Shown: piece after piece, positions 46,874-58,067 of the stretch
Layout: each line of letters begins with the position of its first letter
How positions within the stretch are numbered: the stretch's first letter is position 1
DNA from: Chamaecyparis obtusa
Taxonomy: Eukaryota > Streptophyta > Pinopsida > Cupressales > Cupressaceae
NCBI GenBank assembly: GCA_027943335.1
Contig: BSBK01008847.1
Span: 1 to 64,000, forward strand
Direction of reading: 5' to 3'
DNA: 64,000 nucleotides
Made by a program: the position numbers and the translations under genes
Notes under the pieces: generated by a model
The model's database searches: none
What the model saw: the letters and a program-made list of their open reading frames with translations, nothing else
What the model was told of the DNA's origin: nothing

Positions 46874-49222
46874 TCATGGTGGTGGAGGAGGCATGGCTCT
46901 CCTATCAAGTACCGCATTTGATACCCCTACCCTCTGAGAATATGATGGTGCTCTCTCACCCTCTGGAATGGCCTGAAGGTAGAGTCCATGATAATATGTT
47001 ACTCTCGCTGACTCCCGTCGGAGCTCTAGCGCATCTGCCTGTGCCATCGCCTCACGGCATGCTATCTCTACCCTGAGATCGGCTATCTACTGATCTCGCT
47101 CCGCTCTCAGATCTAGTAACTGCTGGTCTCTTACTGCTATAGTAATCCGGAGCTACTGCATCTCAGCCTCAAGAGCCTGTATCCTCGCTCTCAGATCATC
47201 TCCACCCGTAGGCTGGTCCTGCTGTGCCTCTGCCTGCCGGCGAGCTGGTCTCGCCTCATCCTCAGGCGTCGCCAATCTCTGTCCCCATGACTATTTCTGG
47301 CCACCTGATCTAGATCCCTCCCTCTCTCCATCCTCCTCCCTCTCCCCCTCCCGCCATCTCCTCCATCCCCTCCATCCCCTCCGTCTCCTCCGTCCCCCCG
47401 TCATCTCCTTCGTCTCCCCCTGTGCTGGTACCTGTGCATTTGGTATCGTAAACTGAGGGAATGCTACCCTCCACCACTCTACCCTGTATGCTGCATCGGC
47501 CCCCGCATCTGCCACATCTAGGAAATACTCTCAGGGCTCGCTCCTGATACTCACTGTCTCTGCGACAACCTGCTAATAGTCTAACATGGGTAGCCACCCA
47601 TGACCCTCCTCATCCCTAGCCCTGGCATATGTAGTAGTCTCTGTCGAGACTCGCTGCTACCTCCCAAATTGCTGACACACCCGAGTGATACAAAATCTCT
47701 CCACTATCTCGGCATATCAACCTACTAGTGGCCGAGTGCACATCATATAGCTTAGCTCATCGGCTGCATCTCCCCAGACCTCCACCTCCTTGTATGGCCT
47801 CCATGTGAAAGAGGCTATCTCATCTAGGATCCTCCTATAATATGTTACATCCCCAGTATGGGCATGTGATATGAATCTTAGGTACCTGTATATAAAGGGG
47901 TACCTCCTCTCCTTCGGCTGAACTCTGGGGCGCACCACAGTGATGTGCTCCCAAGCCCACACCTGTGCCAGGATGGCACCGCAAGCCCAAGTCTGACCGT
48001 CCCTGTATACGATCTCATGTAGCTCGTGATACATCTCTGCCAATATGGCAGGACCCCATGCCATTCTATGAGGCCTGCCTACCAAATCCACCAATAATCT
48101 AGCCCTTCCAAGCGCGAAACCCTTCTGACTGCGGTCAGTCATCAGGATCAATGAAATGATAGACGCCACTATGCATGGCACTAGATAATCTCTGCCAAAG
48201 TCATCTATCAGCCTCTCCCAGCTGACATGCCTATCCAAAATTGTAACATCATGGAACATCTCCTGGATCAGTCGGCGCCCCTCAGTGGCATCCTGATCAT
48301 AGTACACCTGTGCCAACAAACAAATCATGTCAGTTTTCATCATATGAAAATATTACATTTATGATTATATCTCAAAACATGATTATACTCACAAGCTCGC
48401 CATGACATGGCACTCGTAGGATCCTGTAGACATCCTCCAGAGTAATGGATGCCTCTCTAGTAGGCAGGTGGAAGGTGTTGTGCTCACTATGCCATCTCTC
48501 AGCAAGAGTAGTCAACAAACCATGGTCATTTCTGATGTAAGGATATCTCAATAAATACTGGAATCCCATGGCCCTGATATCGGCATTGCCCGGATCATCT
48601 AGATCTCGGACACACCGCAACCCAGTCACCTTCGGCACTCTGATGATCAGCGCCAGAAAGACCTCTTGCAAGCCAAAAAACTAAGCCAGTTGTTAACACA
48701 TATCATGATGGATGTCTAAAAATCAGTATAAAACATCTCTAAAACGTAACATTGTCTGGACCCATGTCATTTTTGCTCAAAAATGCATCAAATATCAAAT
48801 TTCTAACTTGGGCGATACTATTTTTTTGGAGAAGTATCACGCGATACTTCTCCCTATAGTGGGGCGATATACCTTAGGCCGCACGATACTTCACCCGGTA
48901 TCGTGCGATATTTCACCCAGTATCATGTGATACTGGTGCCTATGGTCGCGTGATACTTTGGGGACCCGCGAAGTATCGCGCGACACTTCTCCCCAAAGGG
49001 CGCGATACTTCTAAAGTATCGCGCGATATTTCACTCAACTCAAAAAATTTGAAATTTTAAAAATTTGAAAAATGGGCTAAAAAGGTATTAAATGCGAAAA
49101 ATGATTCAAAAAGCTTGAGTTTTTTGAAAACATACCGGGGCAGGATAGTGTGGTGGCCGGTTGTGCAACCGGGTGCGCTCGAATTGATGCCTGTGGACGG
49201 GAACTCCTACTTGCTGGGCCAT
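46874..49222 (-). pseudogene. Antisense plant-mobile-domain (PMD) gene with coiled-coil tail, three exons
   Basis: On the minus strand exon 1 is 49,222-49,136 (29 codons from ATG), exon 2 is 48,680-48,393 (96 codons) and exon 3 is 48,307-46,874. Both introns are GT-AG and phase 0. Exon 2 has the PMD hallmark (ERWHSEHNTFHLPTREASIT, then LEDVYRILRVPCHGEL). Exon 3 continues it (WGPAILAEMYHELHE, AQVWAWEHI), then an R/G/E-rich linker and a heptad-like coiled coil (ALEAEMQ, RDQQLLDLRAERDQ). The frame would encode about 602 residues. It is interrupted by seven stops at 47,717, 47,657, 47,573, 47,531, 47,291, 47,153 and 47,087, all TAG or TGA. PMD proteins (the MAIN/MAIL group) act in gene silencing and genome stability in plants, and PMD sequences are known in transposons. 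The role here is unknown. Confidence 0.85.
48681..49135 (-). other. Intron 1 of the antisense gene, with third palindrome cluster
   Basis: This 455-nt intron begins GTATGT and ends GGCTTAG (minus strand). Most of 48,805-49,035 is variants of GTATCGCGCGATAC separated by 10-20 bases. Confidence 0.7.
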
Positions 49223-50022
49223 TTTCTCTCTCTAAAGCTCTCAAGATTCTCAAATCACTATAAGATAAATGATTTTTGAAAATAACATTTTCACCCCTTT
49301 TATAGCATTTTGACCTTTTGACCTAATTTTCAAAACACCTCGGAATTGCATGAAAATTACACCCCTAGCTAATTTCAACGTCCTGGATCCATTTTCAGAC
49401 TTGAAATTGAAATCCAAGGTCATCTTGATAGTCAAAATCACATTTCAATTTTTACTTTCTTCTGCGCAGTCGGTTAAATCTTTTGAGGCCTAATCCTTCG
49501 ATCTTTGTCGGGGCATCGTCATTTCTTCATTTCCATATCTTCCAAACTTCTAGTCTTTCATTCATCTTCATTCAATTCACTCCTTTCTCACGTTTGACTG
49601 CATCTTTCTCAATCAGGCTGGGGCATGTTTTAATGGTTAACTTATTGACCTTTACATCCGATTATGATTTCATTCTGATTTGATCAAATCTTTATCAATT
49701 CGTTGTTCTCCTCTCTATGATTTTGATTTCAACTCCGAGGGGGCAGTATTTATGGGATTCTCATCCCTGATTTCTTTGATTCTCTTGATTCAGACATCTT
49801 TTGTGAGCTTTCGCTCAAATTTGAGATTCTTATCTCTTACTTTGAATGTGATCCCGAATCGACCTCATGTTCAAAGGCCTTTGTCTATGTTTGTCCGGGT
49901 GTGATCCCGAATCGACCTCACATCTGAGTTGTTTTGTGATCCCAGATCCATCTCACATTTCAATTCTTCTTTGACTGCATGTGTTCCCAGATCGATCACA
50001 CATTAGTCAAAGAGGGGCAAAT
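49223..50022 (-). promoter_or_regulatory. Candidate antisense promoter region upstream of the 3' LTR
   Basis: The roughly 800 bp between the antisense ATG and the 3' LTR has no coding frame. An antisense transcript would start here or in the 3' LTR. A repeated phrase, GTGATCCCGAATCGACCTCA and variants, occurs four times in 49,850-49,990. Promoter function is inferred from position only. Confidence 0.3.
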
Positions 50023-50965
50023 GTATGCACCCTAAAATGGACGCCTAGACTTTGGGCCCCATTTATTCAATTTATCAATCCTGAATCAATTTTATCAATA
50101 ATCAATATTTTCAACATTATTAATTCCTTGATCAAGTCTTAATTTCGATCATATATTAGATTTTTATCTTATGGGCTAATCATTTATCCTAAGTCTTTAT
50201 TTAATTAAAAGGAATATTTCCTCCCCTTTTGATTAAATAAAAAGCCCCACTTTTCCTCTTATCCTAAGTTGCACAAATAAAGCATTATTCCTATTTTACA
50301 AAAGAAAAAAAAATATTTTTTGTCTCATATGGACATAAAGTCAACTCCTATTTTCTCATTGGAGGATACTTGTGCACATGGATTGCTCATCTTTCAACCT
50401 CCACTACTGATTATGACTTTTTGCCTCTTAATCTCAATGATCCATTCCTTTGCATTTCTTATAAAAGGAAAGCTCTCTCCTCCATTTGCATATCATGTTT
50501 TGAATACTAATCTTATGCTGCAGGAATTCTTGGAGACTTTTGGAGCTTCTGGAAACCTTATTGTTCTTAGTCTTTCATTCTTGCATTTTAGCTTCATTTC
50601 ATAGCTTAGATTTCCTTTCATGCAATAGCATAACTTCACATAGCTTAATAGGAGGGATTTGTAACACTTGTTCTTTCCATTTCATAGCTTAGTTGCATTG
50701 CATTTTCATTTCCATAGACTAGTTTGCATTGCACTTTTCATAGTGATTCTTGGGGATATTGGCACTCTTGCCTTTGTCCTCACTTGAATCTCTTATTGTG
50801 TGGTTGACTAGCAAGGTCACAAGCTTGTAGCTCTAGCTGAGAGCAAATACATCATAGTCCCTTGCAACTCCATGCATAGAGAGCTATGAGCCGCTTTGTG
50901 AGGCCTCATTCTTGAGCAACCTTGCATGTAATGGTTCATAAAAGTGTACCATTTTAGTGTGTACA
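50023..50965 (+). repeat. 3' LTR of the Tat-type Gypsy element
   Basis: Starts TGTATGCACC after AAAGAGGGGCAAA and ends GTGTACA at the ccgat duplication. About 3% different from the 5' LTR in the stretch I compared. Confidence 0.96.
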
Positions 50966-53900
50966 CCGATGACCCCTTTTGACACATTTCAACACTCAAG
51001 TGTGTCCCAAGGGGTCGTATGACACCTTAGGACACACTTGAGAGTTCTAATGTGTCGAAAGGGGTCATAGGGACTTTCTAGGGGTCATAATGCATGATAA
51101 GGCATACTAGGACCCCTAGGAAGTGCCCATTACCCCTTTCAACACATTAGAACACTCAAGTGTGTCCTAAGGTGTCATACGACCCCTTGGGACATACTTG
51201 AGTGTTAAAATATGTGAAAAAGAGTCATGGGGACTTCCTAGGGGTCCTAGTATGCTTTATCACATGTTAAGACCCCTAGGAAGTCCCCATGACACCTTTT
51301 GACATATTAGAACTCTCAAGTGTGTCCTAACACGTGATAAAGTGTACTAAGACCCCTAAGAAGTCCCCATGACCTCTTTTGACACATTTCAACATTCAAG
51401 TGTGTCCCAAGGGGTCGTATAATCCATTAGGACACACTTGAGTGTTCTCATGTGTCAAAAAGGTTCATATGGACTTCCTAAAGGTCCTAGTATGCCTTAT
51501 CATTTGTTAGGACCCCTAGGAAGTAGCGATGACCCTTTTTGACACATTTCAACACTCAAGTGTGTCCCAAGGGATCATATGACCCCTTAGGACACACTTG
51601 AGAGTTCTAATGTTTCGAAAAGGGTCATGGGGACTTCCTAGGGGTCCTAGTACATCTTATCACATGTTAGGACCCCTAGGAAGTCTTCATGACCCCTTTT
51701 ACATATTTCAACACTCAAGTGTGTCCTTAGGGGTTGTATGACCCCTTATAACACACTTGAGAGTTCTAATATGTCAAAAGGGGTCATGGAGACTTCCTAA
51801 GGGTCCTAACATGTGATAAGGCATATTAGGACCCCTAGAAAGTCCCCATGACCCCTTTGGACACATTTCAACACTCAAGTGTGTCCCAAGGGGCTGTATG
51901 ACCCCTTAGGACATACTTGAGTGTTATAATGTGTTGAAAGGGGTCATGGCCACTTCCTAGGGTTCTAGTACGCCTTATCACATGTTAGGACCCCTAGGAA
52001 GTTTTGATGACCCCTTTTGACACATTTCAATACTCAAGTGTGTCCCGAGGGGTCGTATGACCCCTCAGGACACACTTGAGAGTTCTAATGTGTCGAAAGG
52101 GGTCATGAAGACTTCCTAGGGGTACTAAAGCATGATAAAGTGTACTAGAACCCCTAGGAAGTCTCCATAACCTTTTTTGACACATTTCAACACTCAAGTG
52201 TGTCCCAAGCAGTCGTATAACCCCTTAGGACACACTTGAGTGTTCTCATGTGTCAAAAGGGGTTATGGGGACTTCCTAGGGGTCCTAGTACACCTTATCA
52301 CATGTTAGAACCCCTAGGAAGTACCGATGACCCCTTTTGACAAATTTTAACACTCAAGTGTGTCCCAAGGGGTCGTATGACCCCTTCAGCCACACTTGAG
52401 AGTTAAAATATGTCAAAAGGGTCATGGAGAATTCATAGGGGTCCTAGTATGCCTTATCACATGTTAGGACCCCTAGGAAGTCCTCATGACCCCTTTTGAT
52501 ACATTAGAACCCTCAAGTGTGTCTTAAGGGGTCGTAGGAACCCTTCGGACACACTTGAGGGTTCAAAAGTGTCAAAAAGGGTTATGGGGGCTTCATAGGA
52601 GTTCTAGTATGTCTTATCATGTGTTAGGACCCCTAGGAAGTCCCCATGACCCCTTTTGACACATTAGAGTTCTCGAGTGCTACCACCGCTCTAGACACAC
52701 TTGAGCATTCCAATGTGTCAAAAGGGGGACCATGGGGACTTCTTAGGGGCCCTAACATGTGATAAGGCATACTAGGACCCTTAAGAAGTCCCCAAAATTT
52801 TGACATATTTGAACCCTCAAGTATGTTCGAAGGGGTCCTACGACCCCTTAAGACACACTTGAGGGTTCTAATATGTCAAAAGGAGTCATGGGGACTTCCT
52901 AGGGGTCCTAATGAGTGATAAGACATACTAAGACCCATACAAAGTCCCCATGACCCTTTTTGACATATTTCAATACTCAAGTGTGTCCCAAGGGGTTGTA
53001 GGACCCCTTATGACACACTTGAGTGTTCTCATGTGTCAAAAGGGGTCATGCAGACTTTCTAGGGGTCCTAGTATGTCTTATCACATGTTAGGACCCCTAG
53101 GAAGTCCCCATGACCTCTATTGACACATTAGAATGCTCAAGTGTTTCCTAAAGGGTCCTATGAGCCCTTCAGACACACTTGAGCATTCAAATGTTTCAAA
53201 AGGGGTCATGGAGATTTCTTAGGGGTACTAGTATGCCTTATCACATGTTAGGACCCCTAAGAAGTCCCCATGACCCCTATTGACACATTGGAATGCTCAA
53301 GTGCATTTTAAGAGGTCCTACAACCCCTTTGGACATAGTTGTGTATTCAAATATTTCAAAAGGGGTCATGGGGACTTCCTAGGTGTCCTAACATGTGATA
53401 AGGCATACTAGGACCCCTAGGAAGTCCTCATGAACCATTTTTCTATATTTGAACCCTCAAGTGTGTTTAAAGGGGTACTACGACCCCTTAGGACACACTT
53501 GAGGGTTCTAATGTGTCAAAAAGAGTCATGAGGACTTCCTAGGGGTCCTAACATGTGATAATGCGTACTAGGACCCGTATGAAGTCTCCATGACTCCTTT
53601 TGACACATTTCAACTCTCAAGTGTGTCCCAAGGGGTTGTATGATCCCTTATGACACACTTGAGTGTTCTCATGTGTCAAAAGGGGTCATGGGGACTTCTT
53701 AGGGGTCCTAGTATGCCTTATCATGTGTTAGGACCCCTAGGAAGTCCAAATGACCCCTATTGACACATTGGAATGCTCAAGTGTGTCCTAAGGGGTCCTA
53801 TGACCCCTTCAGACACACTTGATCATTCAAACATTTCAAAAGGGATCATGGGGACTTCCTACAAGTACTAGTATGCCTTATGACACGTTAAGATCCATAG

Positions 53901-56112
53901 AAAGTCCCCATGACCCCTATTGACACATTGGAATGCGCAAGTGTGTCCTAAGGGGTCCTATGACCCCTTTAGACATAGTTGTACATTCAAATATTTCAAA
54001 AGGGGTCATAGGGACTTCTTAGGGGTCCTAACATGTGATAAGGCATACTAGGACCACTAGGAAGTTCACATGAACCATTTTGACATATTTGAATGCTCAA
54101 GTGTGTCCAAAGGGCTCCTACAACCCCTTAGGACACACTTGAGGGTTCTAATGTGTCAAAAGGAGTCATGGGGACTTTCTAGGGTTCCTAACACATGATA
54201 AGGCATATTAGGACCTGTACAAAGTCTCCATGATCTTTTTTGACATATTTCAACACTCAAGTGTGTCCCAAAGGGTCCTATGACCCTTTACGACACACTT
54301 GAGTGTTCTCATGTGTCAAAAAGGGTCATGGGGACTTCCTAGGGGTCCTAGTATGCCTTATCACGTGTTAGGACCCTTAGGAGGTCCCCATGACCCCTAT
54401 TGACATATTGGAATGCTCAAGTGTGTCCTAAGGGGTCCTACGGGCCCTTCAAACACACTTGAGCATTCAAATATTTCAAAAGGGGTCATGGGGACTTCCT
54501 AGGGTTACTAGTATGCCTTATCACATGTTAGGACCCCTAGGAAGTCTCCATGACCCCTATTGACACATTGGAATGTTCAAGTGTGTCCTAAGGGGTCCTA
54601 CAACCTCTTCAAACATAGTTGTGCATTCAAATATTTCAAAAGGGGTCACGAGGACTTCCTAAGGGTCTTAGTATGCCTTATCACATGCTAGGACCCCTAG
54701 GAAGTCCCCATGACCCCTTTTAACACATTAGAACCCTCAAGTGTGTCCTATGGGATCCTACGACCCCTTCAAACACACTTGAGGGTTCAAATGTGTCAAA
54801 AGGGTTCATGGAGACTTCCTAGTGGTCCACCCCTTAGGACACACCTTAGGGTTCTAATGTGTCAAAAGAGTTCATGGGGACTTCCTAGGGGTCTTAGTAT
54901 GCCTTACCATGCGTTAGGACCCCTAAGAAGTCCCCATGACTCCTTTTGACACATTAGAATTCTCAAGTGTGTTCCAAAGCCCGTCATAGGACCCCTTCAG
55001 ACACACTTGAGGGTTCAAATGTGTCAAAAGGGGTCATGGGGACTTTCTAGGGGTCCACCTCTTAGGACACACTTGAGGGTTTTAATGTGTCAAAAGGGGT
55101 CTTTCAAACTTCTTAGGGGTCTTAGTATGCCTTATCATGCGTTAGGACCCCTAGGAAGTCCCCTATGACAACTTTTGACACATTAGAACCCTCAAGTGTG
55201 TTCCAAGGGGTCGTAGGACCCCTTCAAACACACTCGAGGGTTCAAATGTGTCAAAAGGGGTCATGGGGACTTTCTAAGGGTCCTAGTATGCCTTATCAAG
55301 TGCTAGGACCCCTAGGAAGTCCCCATGACCCCTTTTGACACATTAGAACCCTCAAGTGTGTCCTAAGGGGTTGTAGGACCCCTTCAGACACACTTGAGGG
55401 TTCAAATGTGTCAAAAGGGGTCATGGGGACTTCATAGGGGTCCTAGTACACCTTATCACGCGTTAGGACCCCTAGGAAGTCCCCATGACCCCTTTTGACA
55501 CATTGGAATGCTCGAGTGCTACCACCCCTTCAAACACACTCGAGCATTCCAATGTGTCAAAAGGGGTCATGGGGACTTCCTAGGGGTCCTAACGCATGAT
55601 AAGGCGTACTAGGACCCCTAGGAAGTCCCCATGAACCATTTTGACATATTTGAACCCTCAAGTGTGTCCGAAGGGGTCCTACGACCCCTTCGAACACACT
55701 TGAGGGTTCTAATTTTTTAAAAGGACTCATAGGGACTTCCTAGGGGTCCTAATGCATGATAAGATGTACTAGGACCCCTACGAAGTCCCCATGACCCCTT
55801 TTGATACATCTGAACCCTCAAGTGTGTTTGAAGGGGTCCTACGACCCCTTCAGACATACTAGAGGGTTCACATGTGTCAAAAGGGGTCTGGGGACTTTCT
55901 AGTGGTCCTAGTACGCCTTATCATGTGTTAGGACCCCTATGAAGTCCCCATGAGCCCTTTTGACACATTGGAATGCTCAAGTGTGTCCGAAGGGGTTCAG
56001 ACACACTCGAGCATTCCAATGTGTCAAAAGGGGTGATGGGGACTTCCTAGGGGTCCTAACGCGTGATAAGGCATACTAGGACCCCTAGGAAGTCTCGGTA
56101 ACCCCTTTCGAC
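50966..56112. repeat. 160-bp palindromic tandem repeat, right block (about 32 units)
   Basis: Direct continuation of the array broken at 33,873. Toward the right end (54,700-56,100) the palindromes become cleaner: TAGGGGTCCTAGTA against TAGGACCCCTAGGAAGTCC, and GACACACTTGAGGGTT against AACCCTCAAGTGTGTC. Some units have lost or shortened one hairpin (near 54,830, 55,060 and 56,000). Open frames inside are by-products of the repeat. Confidence 0.93.
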
Positions 56113-56139
56113 ATACAATTTAAATATTATGATCTATAA

Positions 56140-56183
<44 letters not shown>

Positions 56184-56466
56184 TATTATATAAAATATAT
56201 ATTAATATACAATTATATCTATAGTACATATTAAAAAATATATAAAATATTTACATAATACCCCTTAAACGTTATATATATAATTTGTACATATAAATAT
56301 AATATAAGTTCGTTAAATATATTTATATACAATACATATTAATATAAAAAAAAATTAATATTAAATATTATAATATAAAATATATATTAATATATAATTA
56401 TATATGTAATATATATTAAAAAATATATTAAAATATTTACATAATACCCCTTAATACCCCTTAAAC

Positions 56467-56514
<48 letters not shown>

Positions 56515-56715
56515 ATTTGTACATATATTTATATAATATAAACATTAAATATAATTATATACAATACATATTAATATATTAAAAATATATTAATTTATAA
56601 AATATTATAATATAAAATATATATGACATACAATTTAAAACCCCTAAGATATTATAATATAAAATATATAAATTAATATATAATTATATATATAATACAT
56701 ATTTAAACATTATAT
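56113..56715. repeat. AT-dinucleotide tract right of the satellite
   Basis: Long (TA)n runs at about 56,146-56,178 and 56,468-56,510 within TATAAAATATATTA-type sequence. CATAATACCCCTTAAAC recurs near 56,255 and 56,440. Confidence 0.85.
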
Positions 56716-56977
56716 ACAAAAGTTCAATTTTTTCATATACTCCCGCTATTTTTTCATACTTGGCAAAATCGGCTAATCGATTTCAAAAAGCTCAATTTTT
56801 TATATTCTCTCCCCATTTTTTCATACTCAGCAAAATCGGGTACCCGATTAGGCCTGTGCTTTGGTGTTAGGTTTGCCCAGGTGTACTGACACCCAGGCCT
56901 ACTCAAAAGTCAACATACATTTTCATGCACTTTTGGACGACTGAAAAGTGGATTTTTTTACATCCCCACTTTTTGGC
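56716..56977. other. Right terminal region of element X
   Basis: Contains the palindrome AATCGGGTACCCGATT at 56,834-56,849 and the 103-bp terminal block 56,875-56,977. That block is repeated, inverted, at 61,670-61,772. The outer end reads CCCCACTTTTTGGC. Confidence 0.75.
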
Positions 56978-58067
56978 CCCTCATGATCTTGCACATACCC
57001 TTACCTCTCTTATACTTGATTCTTTTCCCTCTATTGAGGACTTTTTGATGAAGTTCAAACAGCATAGATCTTTGTTACATGGATGTGGAAAGAAAAAGAT
57101 TGATAAAGAGTGCATTTATCTGATTCTATCTAAGCTTAGGGGAAACTTTCAGATCTTATCTTCTACCTTTCATTATACCATGGATGCTTTGGGACCTACA
57201 TTCACCATGCCCACTTTTGAGGTATTCTATGATCGTTTGACTAGAGAGCAGGCCAAAATTACTCAATTGGACTCTCTAACAGGATCGAAGAACCAAGCAT
57301 TGGTTGCCCAGCCATCCAATGGAAAGTAGAAGTAGAAGCTGAAGCCGATATTAGATTCCTCTTCTCAGCACTCTACTGGCCCACCATCTTCTTCTAAGAA
57401 GGAGAAACAGAAGATTGAGAGACCTACATGTTCCTATTATCAGAAGGGTCCTCATGATGAGTCACATTGTTTTCATAAGAGATTTGATGGCTATGAGAAA
57501 CATATTGTAGATTTGCAAGCTCTTCTTCAGAAGAGCACTGTTTCCTCTCCATCCTCTTCTCCCTCACATGGGTCTGCTTTTCATTGTTCTTCCACATCTT
57601 CGACATCTGGACAGGGTCATGCATTATGAGCATCTATCGCATCCCCTTCACAGGTCCCTTGGATACTAGATTCAGGTGCTTCTCACCATATGGCATCTTC
57701 TCAAGGGGTCTTCTCTACTGTTGAGGCTTCTCCCATTCCTCGTATTCTCATGGGGAATAACACTATCCTGACACTCCACGGGAAAGGTTTAGTAGGCATT
57801 CTGGATGGCACATTCAATGATGTATTGTATGTTCCATCTCTGTATGTAAACCTTCTCTCGATTTATCAGATTACACACAGTGGATCAGGGAAGATAGTTG
57901 AGTTCATTGGAGATTCAGTCTTCATTCAGGATAGTACGACAGGAGGCATTGTTGCTAAAGGGACAGTTGATCATTCCACCTATCTCTACACCTTCTCACA
58001 TTTTGGTCCACCATCTCCATTGTCAGAGCATAGCTCTCCTCTTTCACGAGAGCATCATGTGGTGTAG
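56978..58067 (+). pseudogene. Copia gag C-terminal half, protease and gag-pre-integrase
   Basis: Gag resumes in frame at PHDLAHTLTS and continues to about 57,330. After two TAG stops a zinc-knuckle-like CSYYQKGPHDESHC follows (second Cys replaced by Tyr). The protease motif WILDSGASHHM is at about 57,660-57,692, after a TGA near 57,628. The frame from 57,690 to 58,067 carries the rest of the protease and a gag-pre-integrase-like region (DVLYVPSLYVNLLSI). The polymerase is absent. Confidence 0.8.

Larger units (their letters stand above)
33874..50965 (+). mobile_element. Ty3/Gypsy Tat-type LTR retrotransposon with antisense gene
   Basis: LTRs of 944 and 943 bp, about 97% alike by eye, and a perfect 5-bp duplication, ccgat (33,869-33,873 and 50,966-50,970). 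TTTTTGGCGCCCACCGTGGGG after the 5' LTR is the usual primer-binding region of this group, and AAAGAGGGGCAAA precedes the 3' LTR. The domain order is gag, protease, reverse transcriptase, RNase H, a second archaeal-type RNase H and integrase, which marks the Tat lineage. The 4.8 kb after integrase contains a three-exon antisense gene. It is the youngest insertion in this nest, and its coding frames are broken mainly by point-mutation stops. Confidence 0.96.
30544..56977. mobile_element. Unclassified element X with palindromic satellite core
   Basis: Element X splits Copia gag. Its ends are imperfect inverted repeats: GCCCTTAAGTGGCAATGG on the left; the right end, read inverted, is GCCAAAAAGTGGGGATGT. 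A second copy of the right-end sequence (103 bp) starts element X' at 61,670. From outside in X has unique AT-rich flanks, copies of the palindrome ATCGGGTACCCGAT near both ends (31,363-31,394 and 56,834-56,849), AT-dinucleotide tracts, then about 7.1 kb of a 160-bp tandem repeat. Without the inserted Gypsy element X would be about 9.3 kb. No coding region was found in it. I could not fix a target duplication, so the superfamily is unknown. Confidence 0.65.

Noticed and set aside
47291..47597. R/G/E-rich minus-strand open frames taken separately
   Set aside because: One is the linker of the PMD gene's exon 3, cut out by its own stops; the other is the same DNA in another frame. Neither is a separate gene.
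54710..54949. 79-codon frame with internal amino-acid repeats
   Set aside because: It follows the 160-bp satellite and is a by-product of the repeat.
31870..56112. Regular direct repeats with palindromic parts, superficially CRISPR-like
   Set aside because: The units are contiguous, about 160 bp, with no unique spacers and no cas genes, in a plant nuclear setting. It is a tandem satellite.
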